57,046 nucleotides of DNA from Streptosporangiaceae bacterium (GCA_030037785.1 JASHQA010000179.1:1-57046), one strand, 5' to 3'. Counted from the stretch's first letter, positions 46,660 to 56,574 are shown. The notes: generated by a model not told the origin, from the sequence alone. Translations and numbers: made by a program.

Positions 46660-47718
46660 ATGCGAGTTCTGGTTGCGGGTGACCGCGGCTACATTGGTGC
46701 GATTCTTGTCCCGTTCTTGCTCGCGGCCGGCCATGAGGTCGACGGGCTCGACGCCGGCTTCTATGAGGGCTGCGACCTCGGCCCTCCGGCCGAGGCCGCA
46801 CGTAGCCGGCGAGTGATCGACATCAGGGATGTCAAGGCCGGGCACCTGGCGGGCTACGACGCGGTTGTCTGCCTGGCGGCCCTGTCCAACGACCCACTGG
46901 GCGACCTCAATCCGGCCGCCACGTTCTCCGTAAACCTAGACGGCACGCTGCAGCTGGCTCGTGCCGCGAGGACAGCTGGCGTCAAGCGCTTCCTGTTCGC
47001 ATCATCCTGCAGCCTCTACGGCGCCGCGGGCTCGGCCGGGGTGGCCGAAGACGCGCGGTTGTACCCGGTCACGCCCTATGGCGAGGCCAAGGTGCAGGCC
47101 GAACGCGAACTGTCGCGGCTGGCCACCGACTCCTTCAGCCCGACGTACCTGCGCAACGCGACGGCCTACGGATTCTCGCCCCGGCTGCGGCTGGACATCG
47201 TCGTCAACAATCTGGCCGCCGTCGCGACGACGACCGGCAAGGTCAGGCTGGAGAGCGACGGCACCCCGTGGCGTCCGCTGGTGCACGTCGAGGACATCAG
47301 CCGCGCGTTCCTCGCCGTCCTCCAGGCGCCCCGGCACGTCGTCCACGACCAGGCGTTCAACGTCGGCCGGGCTGAAGACAACGTGCAGATCAGGGACATC
47401 GCCGAGCTCGTCCGGGACGTCGTGCCCGGATCTGTGCTGTCGTTCGCCGACGGCGCCGGAGGAGATCTGCGCAACTACCGGGTCGATTTCGCGAAGCTCG
47501 CGGATACCTTCCCCGAGCTGGACATGCGCTGGAGTGTGCGAGACGGGGTCACGGAACTCGTCGGAGCATATTCCGAGCACCGGCTGAGCTACGCAGACTT
47601 CACGTCCGCCAGGTACGTCCGGCTCCGCCGGATCTGCGAACTCCTGGAGTCGGGCCACCTCGACCGTCTGCTGCGGCGTACCGAGTCTGACCGCGTGACC
47701 GCGGCAGCTACCCGCTAG
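46660..47718 (+). CDS. NAD-dependent sugar epimerase/dehydratase (SDR family)
   Basis: 352 residues. Extended short-chain dehydrogenase. The cofactor loop is VLVAGDRGYIGAILVPFL (GxxGYIG), followed by DIRDVKAGHLAGYDAVVCLAALSNDPLGDL, the catalytic Ser in FASSCSLYG and the YxxxK in TPYGEAK. SPTYLRNATAYGFSPRLR and WRPLVHVEDISRAF are typical of a subgroup that accompanies C-methyltransferase and nucleotidyltransferase genes. It may supply the keto or epimerised sugar nucleotide. ATG 46660 has GGGGAG upstream; the track's start is 53 codons earlier, in the promoter region. Confidence 0.9.
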   Translation: MRVLVAGDRGYIGAILVPFLLAAGHEVDGLDAGFYEGCDLGPPAEAARSRRVIDIRDVKAGHLAGYDAVVCLAALSNDPLGDLNPAATFSVNLDGTLQLARAARTAGVKRFLFASSCSLYGAAGSAGVAEDARLYPVTPYGEAKVQAERELSRLATDSFSPTYLRNATAYGFSPRLRLDIVVNNLAAVATTTGKVRLESDGTPWRPLVHVEDISRAFLAVLQAPRHVVHDQAFNVGRAEDNVQIRDIAELVRDVVPGSVLSFADGAGGDLRNYRVDFAKLADTFPELDMRWSVRDGVTELVGAYSEHRLSYADFTSARYVRLRRICELLESGHLDRLLRRTESDRVTAAATR

Positions 47719-47759
47719 CCGCCAACGGCGCGGCCGCCATCAGCACGAAAGACCAGCCA

Positions 47760-48422
47760 GTGATCGCCGGCTCGGTGTCGCGCATCGCAGGCGTGGTGCT
47801 GTTCACGCCGACTCCGCACGTTGACGAGCGCGGCTTCTTCTCCCGCACGTTCGACGCGGAGGTCGCCCGCGGGGCGGGCATTGATCCCGGCTGTTTCGTT
47901 CAGGACAGCATTTCCCGCTCGGCGCTTGGGGTAGTACGCGGTCTGCACGTCCGCCGCGGCCGGGGTGAGGCCAAGCTCGTGCGCTGCTCGTACGGCGCGG
48001 TCTTTGACGTCGTGCTCGATCTACGGCCCGGTTCGCCGACCTACTTGCGGTGGGAGAGCTTCGAACTGGCCGACGACTCGCAGACGTCACTGTTCATCCC
48101 GGCCGGGTGCGCGCACGGCTTCCAGGCCCGCACGAGTCCGGCGGACGTTTCCTATCGCATAGACCGGCCGCACGACCCGAGCGAAGACGTGTCGATCGCC
48201 TTCGACGATCCCGACCTGGCTATCCCGTGGCCGCTGCCGGTGTCGGTCATATCCCGGCGGGACCGGCTCGCCGTGCGGCTCGCTGAGGCTGTCGGGCTGC
48301 TGCACGCGCCGAGGCACGGTGGGCAGCCGACCCCGGGGCGCGAGACAGCCGATGCTGATCCAGATCGGTCCGTGGCGGCAGCTCCTGGCGAGCCCCGGCG
48401 CGACCCCGCGGCGACGTCCTAG
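47760..48422 (+). CDS. dTDP-4-dehydrorhamnose 3,5-epimerase-like protein
   Basis: 220 residues, RmlC cupin fold, epimerising 4-keto-6-deoxysugar nucleotides. RGFFSRTFD, VVRGLHVRRG (catalytic His), EAKLVRC (Lys) and FIPAGCAHGF are present. In the following strand SYRID keeps the acid Tyr, but the second Tyr of the usual DYY segment reads RPH, which may alter the epimerisation position. A C-terminal extension of about 35 residues is Pro/Asp-rich. GTG 47760 is used; GTG 47775 is possible. It is co-directional with the SDR gene. The stop overlaps the convergent corC by 4 bp, so it is the last island gene. Confidence 0.87.
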   Translation: MIAGSVSRIAGVVLFTPTPHVDERGFFSRTFDAEVARGAGIDPGCFVQDSISRSALGVVRGLHVRRGRGEAKLVRCSYGAVFDVVLDLRPGSPTYLRWESFELADDSQTSLFIPAGCAHGFQARTSPADVSYRIDRPHDPSEDVSIAFDDPDLAIPWPLPVSVISRRDRLAVRLAEAVGLLHAPRHGGQPTPGRETADADPDRSVAAAPGEPRRDPAATS

Positions 48423-49792
48423 TCCAGCCGAGATGCCCCGTTGCGGGCGCCGTCCGGGGTGTCAGCGTGGCGGTTGTCAGCAGGCTGGCTGGCTTGCGCC
48501 TCACCCGCTGCTGGGGGCACTCCCGCAGCAGCGTCTGGCTGACCCGCGCGACGCACCGTCACGGTACCGATCCGGTTGCGCCGCCCGGTCAGGTTCTCCG
48601 CCGTGAGCCGCAGCCCGGCGACCGTGGCCTGCGATCCCGCGATCGGCACCTTGCCGAGCTGGTGCGCGAGCAGGCCGCCGACGGTCTCCACGTCCTCGGC
48701 GTCGATGCCCACGCTGAATAGCTGCTCGAGCTCCTCCACCGAGAGCCGGGCGCTCACCCGGGCAGAGCCGTCCGACAGCCATTCCACCGGCGGGCGCTCC
48801 CGGTCGTACTCGTCGGTGATCTCACCGACGATCTCCTCGAGGATGTCCTCGATGGTCACCAGGCCGGCGGTCCCGCCATACTCGTCGATCACGATGGCCA
48901 GGTGCACGTGCCCCGCCTGCATCTCGCGCAGCAGGTCGTCGACGGGCTTGCTGTCGGGTGCGAAGGTGGCTGACCGCATGACCGTCTCGACCGTCTCGAC
49001 CGACTCGCCTTCGGGATGCTCGTGGATCCGGGTGATGAGGTCCTTGAGGTAGGCGATGCCGATGACGTCGTCGAGATTCTGGCCGATCACCGGGATACGG
49101 GAGAAGCCGCTGCGCAGCGCCAGCGACAGCCCCTGGCGGAGCGTCTTGGATCGCTCGACGAACACCATGTCGGTGCGCGGCACCATGACCTCGCGGACGA
49201 TCGTGTCGCCGAGCTCGAACACCGAGTGGATCATTGCCCGCTCGCCCGGCTCGATGATCTGGCGCTCCTCCAGCAGGTCCACCAGGCCGCGCAGGTCCTC
49301 CTCCGAGCCCGACTCGCTCTCCCGCCCGGCCTCTCGCGGCGCGATCGCGGCGCCCGCGGCGGCCAGCAGCCGCGGCAGCGGCCCAAGCAGCCGGCCCACC
49401 GGCCACAGCACCGACGCGGCGGCGCTGGCGACGCGCACCGGGTAGTGCTGCCCGATGCCGCGCGGGATCACCCCGACCAGCAGGTAGCTGGCGACCGTCA
49501 TGGCCACCGCGCTGATGAGAAAGGGCTTCCAGTCGACGCCGAGCCAGCTGACCAGCACGGCGGTGACGAGCACGACCGCGCCTATCTCTGCGGCGATCCT
49601 CGCGAGCAAGACCACAGAGAGGTAACGGGGTACGTCGGTGAGCACGGCACGGAGCGGCTCCGCGGTGTCACCAGGGGACCGGCTGAGCTCCCTGGCGCCG
49701 GCCGTCGAGACGCGCAACAGCGCGGTCTCCGCGCTCACGCACCAGCCAGCCAGCAGCATGAACGCGAACGCGGCGACGAACAGCCAGCCCAT
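48419..49792 (-). CDS. CorC/HlyC-type (CNNM/CBS) membrane protein
   Basis: 457 residues, in the Rv2366c position. An N-terminal DUF21/CNNM transmembrane domain has LFVAAFAFMLLAGWCVSAETALL and YLSVVLLARIAAEIGAVVLVTAVLV. Two CBS modules follow (VMVPRTDMVFVERSKTL, then HLAIVIDEYGGTAGLVTIEDILEEIVGEI), and then a C-terminal CorC_HlyC FAD-like domain. Family members are linked to magnesium/cobalt efflux. ATG 49792 lies 6 bp after the ybeY stop. Its downstream partner in other actinobacteria, the Rv2365c-like gene, is now 30 kb away on the other side of the island. Confidence 0.93.
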   Translation of the reverse strand: MGWLFVAAFAFMLLAGWCVSAETALLRVSTAGARELSRSPGDTAEPLRAVLTDVPRYLSVVLLARIAAEIGAVVLVTAVLVSWLGVDWKPFLISAVAMTVASYLLVGVIPRGIGQHYPVRVASAAASVLWPVGRLLGPLPRLLAAAGAAIAPREAGRESESGSEEDLRGLVDLLEERQIIEPGERAMIHSVFELGDTIVREVMVPRTDMVFVERSKTLRQGLSLALRSGFSRIPVIGQNLDDVIGIAYLKDLITRIHEHPEGESVETVETVMRSATFAPDSKPVDDLLREMQAGHVHLAIVIDEYGGTAGLVTIEDILEEIVGEITDEYDRERPPVEWLSDGSARVSARLSVEELEQLFSVGIDAEDVETVGGLLAHQLGKVPIAGSQATVAGLRLTAENLTGRRNRIGTVTVRRAGQPDAAAGVPPAAGEAQASQPADNRHADTPDGARNGASRLD

Positions 49793-49798
49793 TGCCGG

Positions 49799-50308
49799 TC
49801 ACCCGGTTCCTGGGCGCCCGTCGGGCTCGACGGCAGCCCGCCACGATGCGAGCAGCCTGTCCTGCAGCCCGAACATGGTGGCGTGCTCCTCGGGCTCGGC
49901 GTGGTCGTAGCCGAGCAGGTGCAAGATCCCGTGCGTGCACAGCAGGTCGATCTCCGCCTGCACGTCGTGGTCGGCCTCAGCCGCCTGCACGGCCGCGACC
50001 TGAGGGCAGATCACCACGTCGCCGAGGAGCACGTCGGTCGGATCGGCGTCCGGCCCGCTGTGATCGCCGTGCGGTCCGCCCGGCTGCGGCACCCTCAGCT
50101 CGTCCATCGGAAACGCCAGCACGTCGGTGGGTCCCTCCGCACCCATCCAGCGCACGTGCAACTCGGTCATCGCAGGCTCATCCACGAGCAGAACGGACAG
50201 CTCGGCCAGCGGGTGGACACGCAGGTCGTCGAGAACGTGCCGGGCCAGGGCGGCGAGCAGGGCCTCGTCGACGTCGACGCCGGACTCGTTAGCGATATCG
50301 ATGCTCAT
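49799..50308 (-). CDS. ybeY: endoribonuclease YbeY
   Basis: 169 residues. Metal-dependent endoribonuclease for 16S rRNA 3' maturation and 70S quality control. The zinc-binding [11 protein letters not shown] is complete, and the upstream [15 protein letters not shown] and [11 protein letters not shown] are family signatures. It lies between phoH (48 bp upstream) and corC (6 bp downstream) in the conserved order. An acidic insertion ([15 protein letters not shown]) is of a kind common in high-GC relatives. Confidence 0.95.
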   Translation of the reverse strand: MSIDIANESGVDVDEALLAALARHVLDDLRVHPLAELSVLLVDEPAMTELHVRWMGAEGPTDVLAFPMDELRVPQPGGPHGDHSGPDADPTDVLLGDVVICPQVAAVQAAEADHDVQAEIDLLCTHGILHLLGYDHAEPEEHATMFGLQDRLLASWRAAVEPDGRPGTG

Positions 50309-50356
50309 CTGGCCCCCGTTCTGGCCCGTTCCCCCGATGACCGGCTAACCGGCCTG

Positions 50357-51565
<1,209 letters not shown>

Positions 51566-51649
51566 TGGTCCTTCCCTGCCGGGACCGCCCCGTGGTCGGC
51601 CCGCTGGCCATGATACTGGCCGTACCCGCCAGCCGCCCCGCTGGCCGTG

Positions 51650-51994
51650 CTAGCCAGGCGGCCAGGACATCGGCCGGCCGCCAAGCACGTGCGCGTGCAC
51701 GTGTCCGACCGTCTGCCCTGCCTCCGGCCCGGTGTTGAAGACGATCCGGTAGCCGCTGTCGGTGATGCCCTCGGCGAGCGCCACGTCCCTGGCGTGGGCC
51801 ACCAGGTCGGAAAGCAGCGCCCCGTCGACGGCAGCGAGCTCGGCGAGATTCGGGTGATGGGCGCGCGGGATCACCAGCACGTGCACCGGAGCCTGCGGGT
51901 TGATGTCGCGGAAAGCGACGGTGCGTGGATTAGCCGACACGATCGTGGCCGGTATCTCGCCGGCCGCGATGCCGCAGAACAGGCAATCTGCCAC
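51650..51994 (-). CDS. HIT-family (histidine triad) nucleotide-binding protein
   Basis: 114 residues. An HinT-like hydrolase of nucleoside phosphoramidates. The zinc-like CLFCGIAAGEIPA and the triad HVHAHVLGG are present. The GTG start at 51994 lies 6 nt after a -10 (TAAGAT), so translation is probably leaderless. It is followed by phoH after 84 bp on the same strand. A plus-strand sigma factor pair now separates it from rsmE. Confidence 0.93.
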   Translation of the reverse strand: MADCLFCGIAAGEIPATIVSANPRTVAFRDINPQAPVHVLVIPRAHHPNLAELAAVDGALLSDLVAHARDVALAEGITDSGYRIVFNTGPEAGQTVGHVHAHVLGGRPMSWPPG

Positions 51995-52000
51995 CCGGTG

Positions 52001-52006
52001 ATCTTA
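52001..52006 (-). promoter_or_regulatory. -10 element TAAGAT for the HIT-phoH-ybeY-corC operon
   Basis: On the minus strand TAAGAT ends 6 nt before GTG 51994, leaving no room for a leader. The -35 is not clear. Confidence 0.5.
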
Positions 52007-52065
52007 ACGTCTACCAGGCCGGCACGGTCAGGGACATATATGGTTGCACTGCTGCGAACCCTCGG

Positions 52066-52085
52066 TGCACCACCCCTCTGGTGCA
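52066..52085. promoter_or_regulatory. palindrome TGCACCA-N6-TGGTGCA upstream of an ECF sigma gene
   Basis: A perfect 7-bp inverted repeat in the divergent HIT/sigma gap. A further GGTTGCAC element lies about 20 bp to the left. It may be an operator or an RNA hairpin; it is not a standard ECF promoter (GGAAC/CGTT). Confidence 0.4.
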
Positions 52086-52221
52086 ACGGTACCGGCAGGT
52101 GCTGGCTCTCCGTCGCCCAGAGACTGGTCATGCGCGGGCACTCGCTGGCGTGACTGGGTGTGGGGGGAATGGAAGCAGCTTGGAAGTCTTGTCTGGCGAC
52201 CCAGTGTCGCAGCGCTCGCGA

Positions 52222-52809
52222 ATGACCGCGAGTGAACCTTCGGACGTAGTTGCGCGTCCAACTGACGTGACGGAGGCCTGGGCTGGGCGTGTTCCGCTCG
52301 TCTCAGCCCGGGTCGACACCGATGCCGACCGGGCCGTGACAGAGCTGTACAGCGCTCACTACCGCTCGCTGGTGCGGCTCGCTGCCCTCCTGGTCCGCGA
52401 CCTCGGAACCGCGGAGGAAGTAGTGCAGGACGCGTTCGTCGCGATGCATGGCGGCTGGCACCGCCTGCGCGACAACGAGAAGGCGCTCGCTTACCTACGT
52501 CAGGCTGTCGTCAATCGCTCACGTTCCGTGCTCAGACACCGGCAGGTTGTCGACCGGAACGCGCCCAAGCCAGCGCCGGACATGCCGAGCGCGGAGCACG
52601 GGGCAATCGCGCTGTTCGAGCGGTCTGCGGTGATAGCGGCGCTGCGGACACTCCCGGCGCGGCAGCGTGAGGCACTGGTGCTACGGTTCTACGCCGACAT
52701 GCCAGAAGCGCAGATAGCCGAGACGATGCGGATCAGCCGCGGTGCCGTGAAGAGCCATACGGCCAGGGCCATGCAGGCGCTGCGGACGATGCTGGAGCGC
52801 GAGGAATGA
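52222..52809 (+). CDS. ECF sigma factor, SigE-like
   Basis: About 195 residues. Region 2 is ELYSAHYRSLVRLAALLVRDLGTAEEVVQDAFVAMHGGW, and region 4 is LPARQREALVLRFYADMPEAQIAETMRISRGAVKSHTARAMQALR. The first residues before region 2 are variable, so ATG 52222 is a choice among several starts. The gene ends in ATGA overlapping the next gene, the typical sigma/anti-sigma coupling. It is located between the HIT gene and rsmE on the opposite strand, an insertion relative to the usual order. Confidence 0.87.
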   Translation: MTASEPSDVVARPTDVTEAWAGRVPLVSARVDTDADRAVTELYSAHYRSLVRLAALLVRDLGTAEEVVQDAFVAMHGGWHRLRDNEKALAYLRQAVVNRSRSVLRHRQVVDRNAPKPAPDMPSAEHGAIALFERSAVIAALRTLPARQREALVLRFYADMPEAQIAETMRISRGAVKSHTARAMQALRTMLEREE

Positions 52810-53618
52810 ACGCCTCAGCCAACCACGAGGCTTACCTCCGCGCCGCCCTGCACGCGGCAGCCGACTCGCTCGAGCCGCAGGACGACGGCCTCGAGCGCAT
52901 CAGGGCGCGGCTGCAGCACGCGCGGCCACGGGCCGTGAGCTGGCTGCTCGCCGCCGGCGACGCGGTTCGACTGCGCACTCCGGCGGCCCTGCAAGACGCC
53001 CTCTACCGGCTGAACGCCGGCCTCTGGACGGTCTGGGAGCGCTTCGCGCCCGCGCCCGCGCCGGGCAAGCACCGCTCCCGCACCCAGGGCCTGCTCCGGC
53101 CGCTGGCCGCGATGGCCGTGGTCGTCTTCATCGTCGCGGCCGGCACCTACGTGGCGATAGACGTCTCGACGGCCGTGTCGCCGAGCAGTTCGAGCTCGCA
53201 CCCGCGCACCGGGCCGACGGGTCCGGCCGGGCATCCCGCGAGCTCGCCATCCTCGTCGCCCACCGCTTCGGGGGCCGGGCCCGTCACGCACCGCCCGTCG
53301 GCGTCGCCAACCTGCTCACCCACCACGACCCCGCAGCCGTCGGGCTCGCCGTCGCCGTCCCCGAGCCCCACCCCGACGCCCACGCCGACCGCCACGCCGA
53401 CGCCCACGCCGACCGCCACGACCGAGGCGAGTACCGCCCCAGACGCCGTGAGCGCCGTGCGGCTGACCGCCTTCATGACCGTGGCGTCCGCTGCCGCGCC
53501 AACCGTCCCGCAGGACGCCTGCGGGACGCAGCCGACGAGCACGGTGACGCCTGAGTCCAGCACGAGCTATGCAGTCTCTCAATCGCCGGCTGGCCGACGG
53601 CACCGGGCGGTCAGCTAG
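52806..53618 (+). CDS. single-pass membrane protein, probable anti-sigma partner
   Basis: 270 residues. A cytoplasmic N-terminus of about 95 residues (helical; EPQDDGLERIRARLQHARP) is followed by one transmembrane helix (PLAAMAVVVFIVAAGTYVAI). An extracytoplasmic Ser/Thr/Pro-rich stalk contains PTPTPTPTATPTPTPTATT. The C-terminal part has two Cys. No HxxxCxxC zinc anti-sigma motif is present, so the anti-sigma role rests on the ATGA overlap and the topology. The stop overlaps the convergent rsmE by 4 bp. Confidence 0.75.
   Translation: MNASANHEAYLRAALHAAADSLEPQDDGLERIRARLQHARPRAVSWLLAAGDAVRLRTPAALQDALYRLNAGLWTVWERFAPAPAPGKHRSRTQGLLRPLAAMAVVVFIVAAGTYVAIDVSTAVSPSSSSSHPRTGPTGPAGHPASSPSSSPTASGAGPVTHRPSASPTCSPTTTPQPSGSPSPSPSPTPTPTPTATPTPTPTATTEASTAPDAVSAVRLTAFMTVASAAAPTVPQDACGTQPTSTVTPESSTSYAVSQSPAGRRHRAVS
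53371..53425 (+). repeat. in-frame Pro-Thr codon repeat
   Basis: CCGACGCCCACG-type hexamers and variants encode the PT-rich stalk of the preceding membrane protein; they are prone to slippage and length change. Confidence 0.65.
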
Positions 53619-54364
53619 CCCGTTGCGCGGTCGCGCCAGCGGCCAGTCTGGCTCAGCACCACGCTGGCGGCCGCAACTCCGGCCGTCGAGGCGCGCAGCA
53701 CGGTAGGCCCCAGCGCGGCCGGGATCGCGCCGGCGGCGCGCATGGCAGCAACCTCGTTCGGGGTGATGCCGCCCTCCGGCCCGACGACCAGCACGATGTC
53801 TCCGGCGGCGGGCGGCTCGAGACTCGCCAGGTGGGCGGCAGCGTCGGGGTCAAGCACGATCGCCAGCGCTGCCGCCTGGATGCGGCGCACCGCGGCGTCA
53901 AGGTCGGCCGGCGCGGTCACGTCGGGAAACCAGGCCCGCCTGCTCTGCTTGGCGGCCTCGTGCGCCGTCGTACGCCACCGGGCCCGGGACCGGGCAGCGC
54001 GGTCGCCGCGCCAGACCGCGACGCAGCGCTCGGCTGACCACGGCACGATGACGTCGGCCCCGACCTCGGTCAGCAGCTCGACGGCGAGCTCGCCGCGATC
54101 ACCTTTGACGATCGCCTGCAGCACGACCAGCCGCGGCTGCGGCAGCGGCTCGGTGCGCCGCGTCAGCACGGCCAGCGATAGCTCGCCGGGCGCCGAGGCG
54201 ATGACAGTGCACTCGGCGACGGTGCCGGCGCCATCGGTGACGTCCACGCGCTCGCCGGCCGCGAGCCGGCGCACCGTGCTCGCGTGCCTGCCCTCCGGAC
54301 CGCGCAGCACGATCTGCTGACCAGCCACGTCGGCGGCAGCGGCGGCGAAGACCGGCGGCCTCAG
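53615..54364 (-). CDS. rsmE: 16S rRNA (uracil-1498 N3) methyltransferase RsmE
   Basis: SPOUT methyltransferase acting on U1498 of 16S rRNA. VVLQAIVKGDRGELAVELLTEVGAD, the knot motif IVLVVGPEGGITPNEVAAM and the tail LGPTVLRASTAGVAA are intact. The track starts at GTG 54328. However, the upstream in-frame residues PPVFAAAAADVAGQQIVL align with the normal family N-terminus (as in mycobacterial Rv2372c), and the only candidate codon before them is CTG 54364. I give the extended form, and the start is uncertain. It lies downstream of dnaJ by about 15 bp. Confidence 0.88.
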   Translation of the reverse strand: MRPPVFAAAAADVAGQQIVLRGPEGRHASTVRRLAAGERVDVTDGAGTVAECTVIASAPGELSLAVLTRRTEPLPQPRLVVLQAIVKGDRGELAVELLTEVGADVIVPWSAERCVAVWRGDRAARSRARWRTTAHEAAKQSRRAWFPDVTAPADLDAAVRRIQAAALAIVLDPDAAAHLASLEPPAAGDIVLVVGPEGGITPNEVAAMRAAGAIPAALGPTVLRASTAGVAAASVVLSQTGRWRDRATG

Positions 54365-54379
54365 GACCGGCCGACCCTG

Positions 54380-55519
54380 CTAGCGGCCGTTGAACGCATC
54401 GCGCAGCCGGGAGAAGAAGCCCTGCTGGCCGGGTGCGAACTTGCCCGGCGGCGCCTCTTCGCCGCGGAGCTTGGCGAGCTGGCGGAGCAGCTCCTCCTGC
54501 TCGGGTTCCAGCTTGGTCGGCGTCTCCACGGTGACGTGGACGATCAGGTCGCCCCGGCCGGAGCTGTTGAGCCGCTCCGTGCCCCGGCCGTACATGGGGA
54601 TGGCCTGGCCCGACTGCGTTCCCGGCCGGATGTCGAGCTCGGAGGGCCCGTCCAGGGTGTCGACCGTCAGGCTGGCGCCGAGCGCCGCCGCCACCATGGG
54701 AAGGGTCACCGTGCAATGCAGGTCGTCGCCCTGCCGCTCGAAGATCGGGTGCGGTCGCTGCACGATCTCCAGGAACAGGTCCCCCGGCGGTCCGCCGCCC
54801 GGGCCGGTCTCGCCCTCGCCGGCGAGCTGGATGTGGGTGCCATCCTCCACCCCAGCCGGGATGCGGACCTTGATCGTCCGCCGGGTCCTGACCCGGCCGT
54901 CGGCGTCGCACTCCGGGCATGGCTTGCGGATGACCGTGCCGTAGCCGCCGCACGCCGGGCAGGGCCGTGAGGTCATCATCTGCCCGATGAAGGACCGGGT
55001 GACCTGGCTGATCTCACCGCGGCCGTTGCACACGTCGCAGGTGACCGGGTGGGTGCCCGGCGCCGTTCCCTCGCCGGAACAGGTCGGGCAGACGACCGCG
55101 GTGTCGACCACCAGCTCCCTGGTCGTTCCGAACGCACACTCGGACAGGTCGAGATCGACCCGGATCGTCGCGTTCCGCCCCCGGCGAGCACGGCTGCGCG
55201 GCCCGCGCGGCGCCGCTCCGCCGCCGAAGAACGCGTCCATGATGTCGCTGAACGGGAACCCGGCCGCCCCGAACCCCGGACCGCCGGCGCCTGGCCGCGC
55301 GAACGGGTCGGCGCCCAGGTCGTACATCTGCTTCTTGTCGGGATCGGAGAGCACCTCGTAGGCCTGGGTGACCTCCTTGAACCGCTCCTGCAGCGCCGGA
55401 TCGGGGTTGACATCCGGATGCAGCTCGCGGGCGAGCCGCCGGTATGCCTTCTTGATCTCGTCAGGGCCCGCATCCCGGCGGACACCGAGGATCCCGTAAT
55501 AGTCGTTAGCCACCGGCAT
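54380..55519 (-). CDS. dnaJ: chaperone DnaJ (DnaJ2)
   Basis: 379 residues. Hsp70 co-chaperone. The J domain DYYGILGVRRDAGPDEIKKAYRRLARELHPD contains HPD. A Gly/Phe-rich segment follows, then a zinc-binding domain with CPTCSGEG, CDVCNGRG, CPACGGYG and a fourth CPECDADG that departs from CxxCxGxG at one Gly. The C-terminal substrate-binding domains end QQGFFSRLRDAFNGR. It starts 2 bp after the hrcA stop, so it is co-regulated with HrcA through CIRCE. Confidence 0.96.
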   Translation of the reverse strand: MPVANDYYGILGVRRDAGPDEIKKAYRRLARELHPDVNPDPALQERFKEVTQAYEVLSDPDKKQMYDLGADPFARPGAGGPGFGAAGFPFSDIMDAFFGGGAAPRGPRSRARRGRNATIRVDLDLSECAFGTTRELVVDTAVVCPTCSGEGTAPGTHPVTCDVCNGRGEISQVTRSFIGQMMTSRPCPACGGYGTVIRKPCPECDADGRVRTRRTIKVRIPAGVEDGTHIQLAGEGETGPGGGPPGDLFLEIVQRPHPIFERQGDDLHCTVTLPMVAAALGASLTVDTLDGPSELDIRPGTQSGQAIPMYGRGTERLNSSGRGDLIVHVTVETPTKLEPEQEELLRQLAKLRGEEAPPGKFAPGQQGFFSRLRDAFNGR

Positions 55520-55521
55520 TC

Positions 55522-56535
55522 CTAGGACTCCGCCAGGATCTGACCCACGTACCGTGCCACCGCGCGCACTGCTCCCATCGCTGTCGGGTAGTCCATCCGG
55601 GTCGGGCCGAGCACCCCGAGCCTCGCGAGTGCCAGGTCGCCGGTCCCGTACGCGGCCGCCACCAGCGACGTGCCCTGCAGTTCCTGCACCGCGTTCTCCG
55701 ACCCGATCCGCACCGTGACCGCGTCCCGGTCACCGGACTCGCCGAGAAGCCGCATGAGGACCACCTGTTCCTCCAACGCCTCGAGCACTTCGCGCAATCC
55801 CCTGGAGAAGTCCGCCGGGGTGAGATTCGCCGCACCGCTTACCACGACCCGCTCCTCGTGGCGCACGATCAGCGTTTCCATGATGACCGAGAACACCGCG
55901 GCGGCATTCGGCCGTTCGGCCGGGGACACCCGCTCCGGCAGTTCGGCGATGATCGAGGCGATGTCGGCGAGCTTGCGGCCGTCCAGGCAGGCGTTCAGTA
56001 GCGCGCGGAGCTGGGCGATCTCGTCCTCGGCCATCGGTGCGGGCAGCTCGGCGGTCCGCTGCTCGACCCGGCCGGTGTCGGTGATCAGGACCAGCAGGAG
56101 CCTCCGGTCGGTCAGCGACACCAGCTCGACGTGTCGCACCGCCGACCTGATCAGCGACGGGTACTGGACCACGGCCACCTGCCGGGTGAGCTGGGCCAGC
56201 AACCGGACGGTGCGCATGACCACGTCGTCGAGATCGTAGGCCCCGGTCAGGAACGTCTCGATGGCGCGCCGCTCGGCCAGCGACAGCGGCTTGATCCCCG
56301 ACAGCCGGTCGACAAAGAGCCGGTAGCCCTGCTCGGTGGGGATCCGGCCGGCGCTGGTGTGCGGCTGGACGATGAATCCCTGCTCCTCCAGGACGGCCAT
56401 GTCGTTGCGAATCGTTGCCGGTGAGACGTCCAGGTTGTGGCGGTCCACCAGCGTCTTCGAGCCCACGGGTTCGTTCGTGGAGACAAAGTCCTCCACGATC
56501 GCGCGCAGGACGGCCAGCTTCCTGTCGTCTAGCAC
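55522..56535 (-). CDS. hrcA: heat-inducible transcription repressor HrcA
   Basis: 337 residues. Winged-helix repressor of chaperone genes that binds CIRCE. The N-terminal DNA-binding domain is [47 protein letters not shown], followed by [25 protein letters not shown] 56535 has GGGGAGG 6 nt upstream; the track's start 13 codons earlier falls inside the operator. A CIRCE element directly upstream implies autoregulation of hrcA-dnaJ-rsmE. Confidence 0.96.
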   Translation of the reverse strand: MLDDRKLAVLRAIVEDFVSTNEPVGSKTLVDRHNLDVSPATIRNDMAVLEEQGFIVQPHTSAGRIPTEQGYRLFVDRLSGIKPLSLAERRAIETFLTGAYDLDDVVMRTVRLLAQLTRQVAVVQYPSLIRSAVRHVELVSLTDRRLLLVLITDTGRVEQRTAELPAPMAEDEIAQLRALLNACLDGRKLADIASIIAELPERVSPAERPNAAAVFSVIMETLIVRHEERVVVSGAANLTPADFSRGLREVLEALEEQVVLMRLLGESGDRDAVTVRIGSENAVQELQGTSLVAAAYGTGDLALARLGVLGPTRMDYPTAMGAVRAVARYVGQILAES

Positions 56536-56547
56536 GCGGCACCTCCC

Positions 56548-56574
56548 CTGGCACTCTCCAGCACTGAGTGCCAA
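56548..56574 (-). promoter_or_regulatory. CIRCE operator
   Basis: On the minus strand the arms read TTGGCACTC and GAGTGCCAG with a 9-nt spacer, the standard CIRCE geometry. It lies just upstream of the hrcA start. Confidence 0.93.

Noticed and set aside
18569-48418. Mobile genetic element or prophage
   Set aside because: No integrase, transposase, phage gene, tRNA edge or flanking direct repeat could be seen; content and gene order are those of a polysaccharide locus.
53371-53425. CRISPR-like or tandem DNA repeat array
   Set aside because: It is a short in-frame Pro-Thr codon repeat without spacers.
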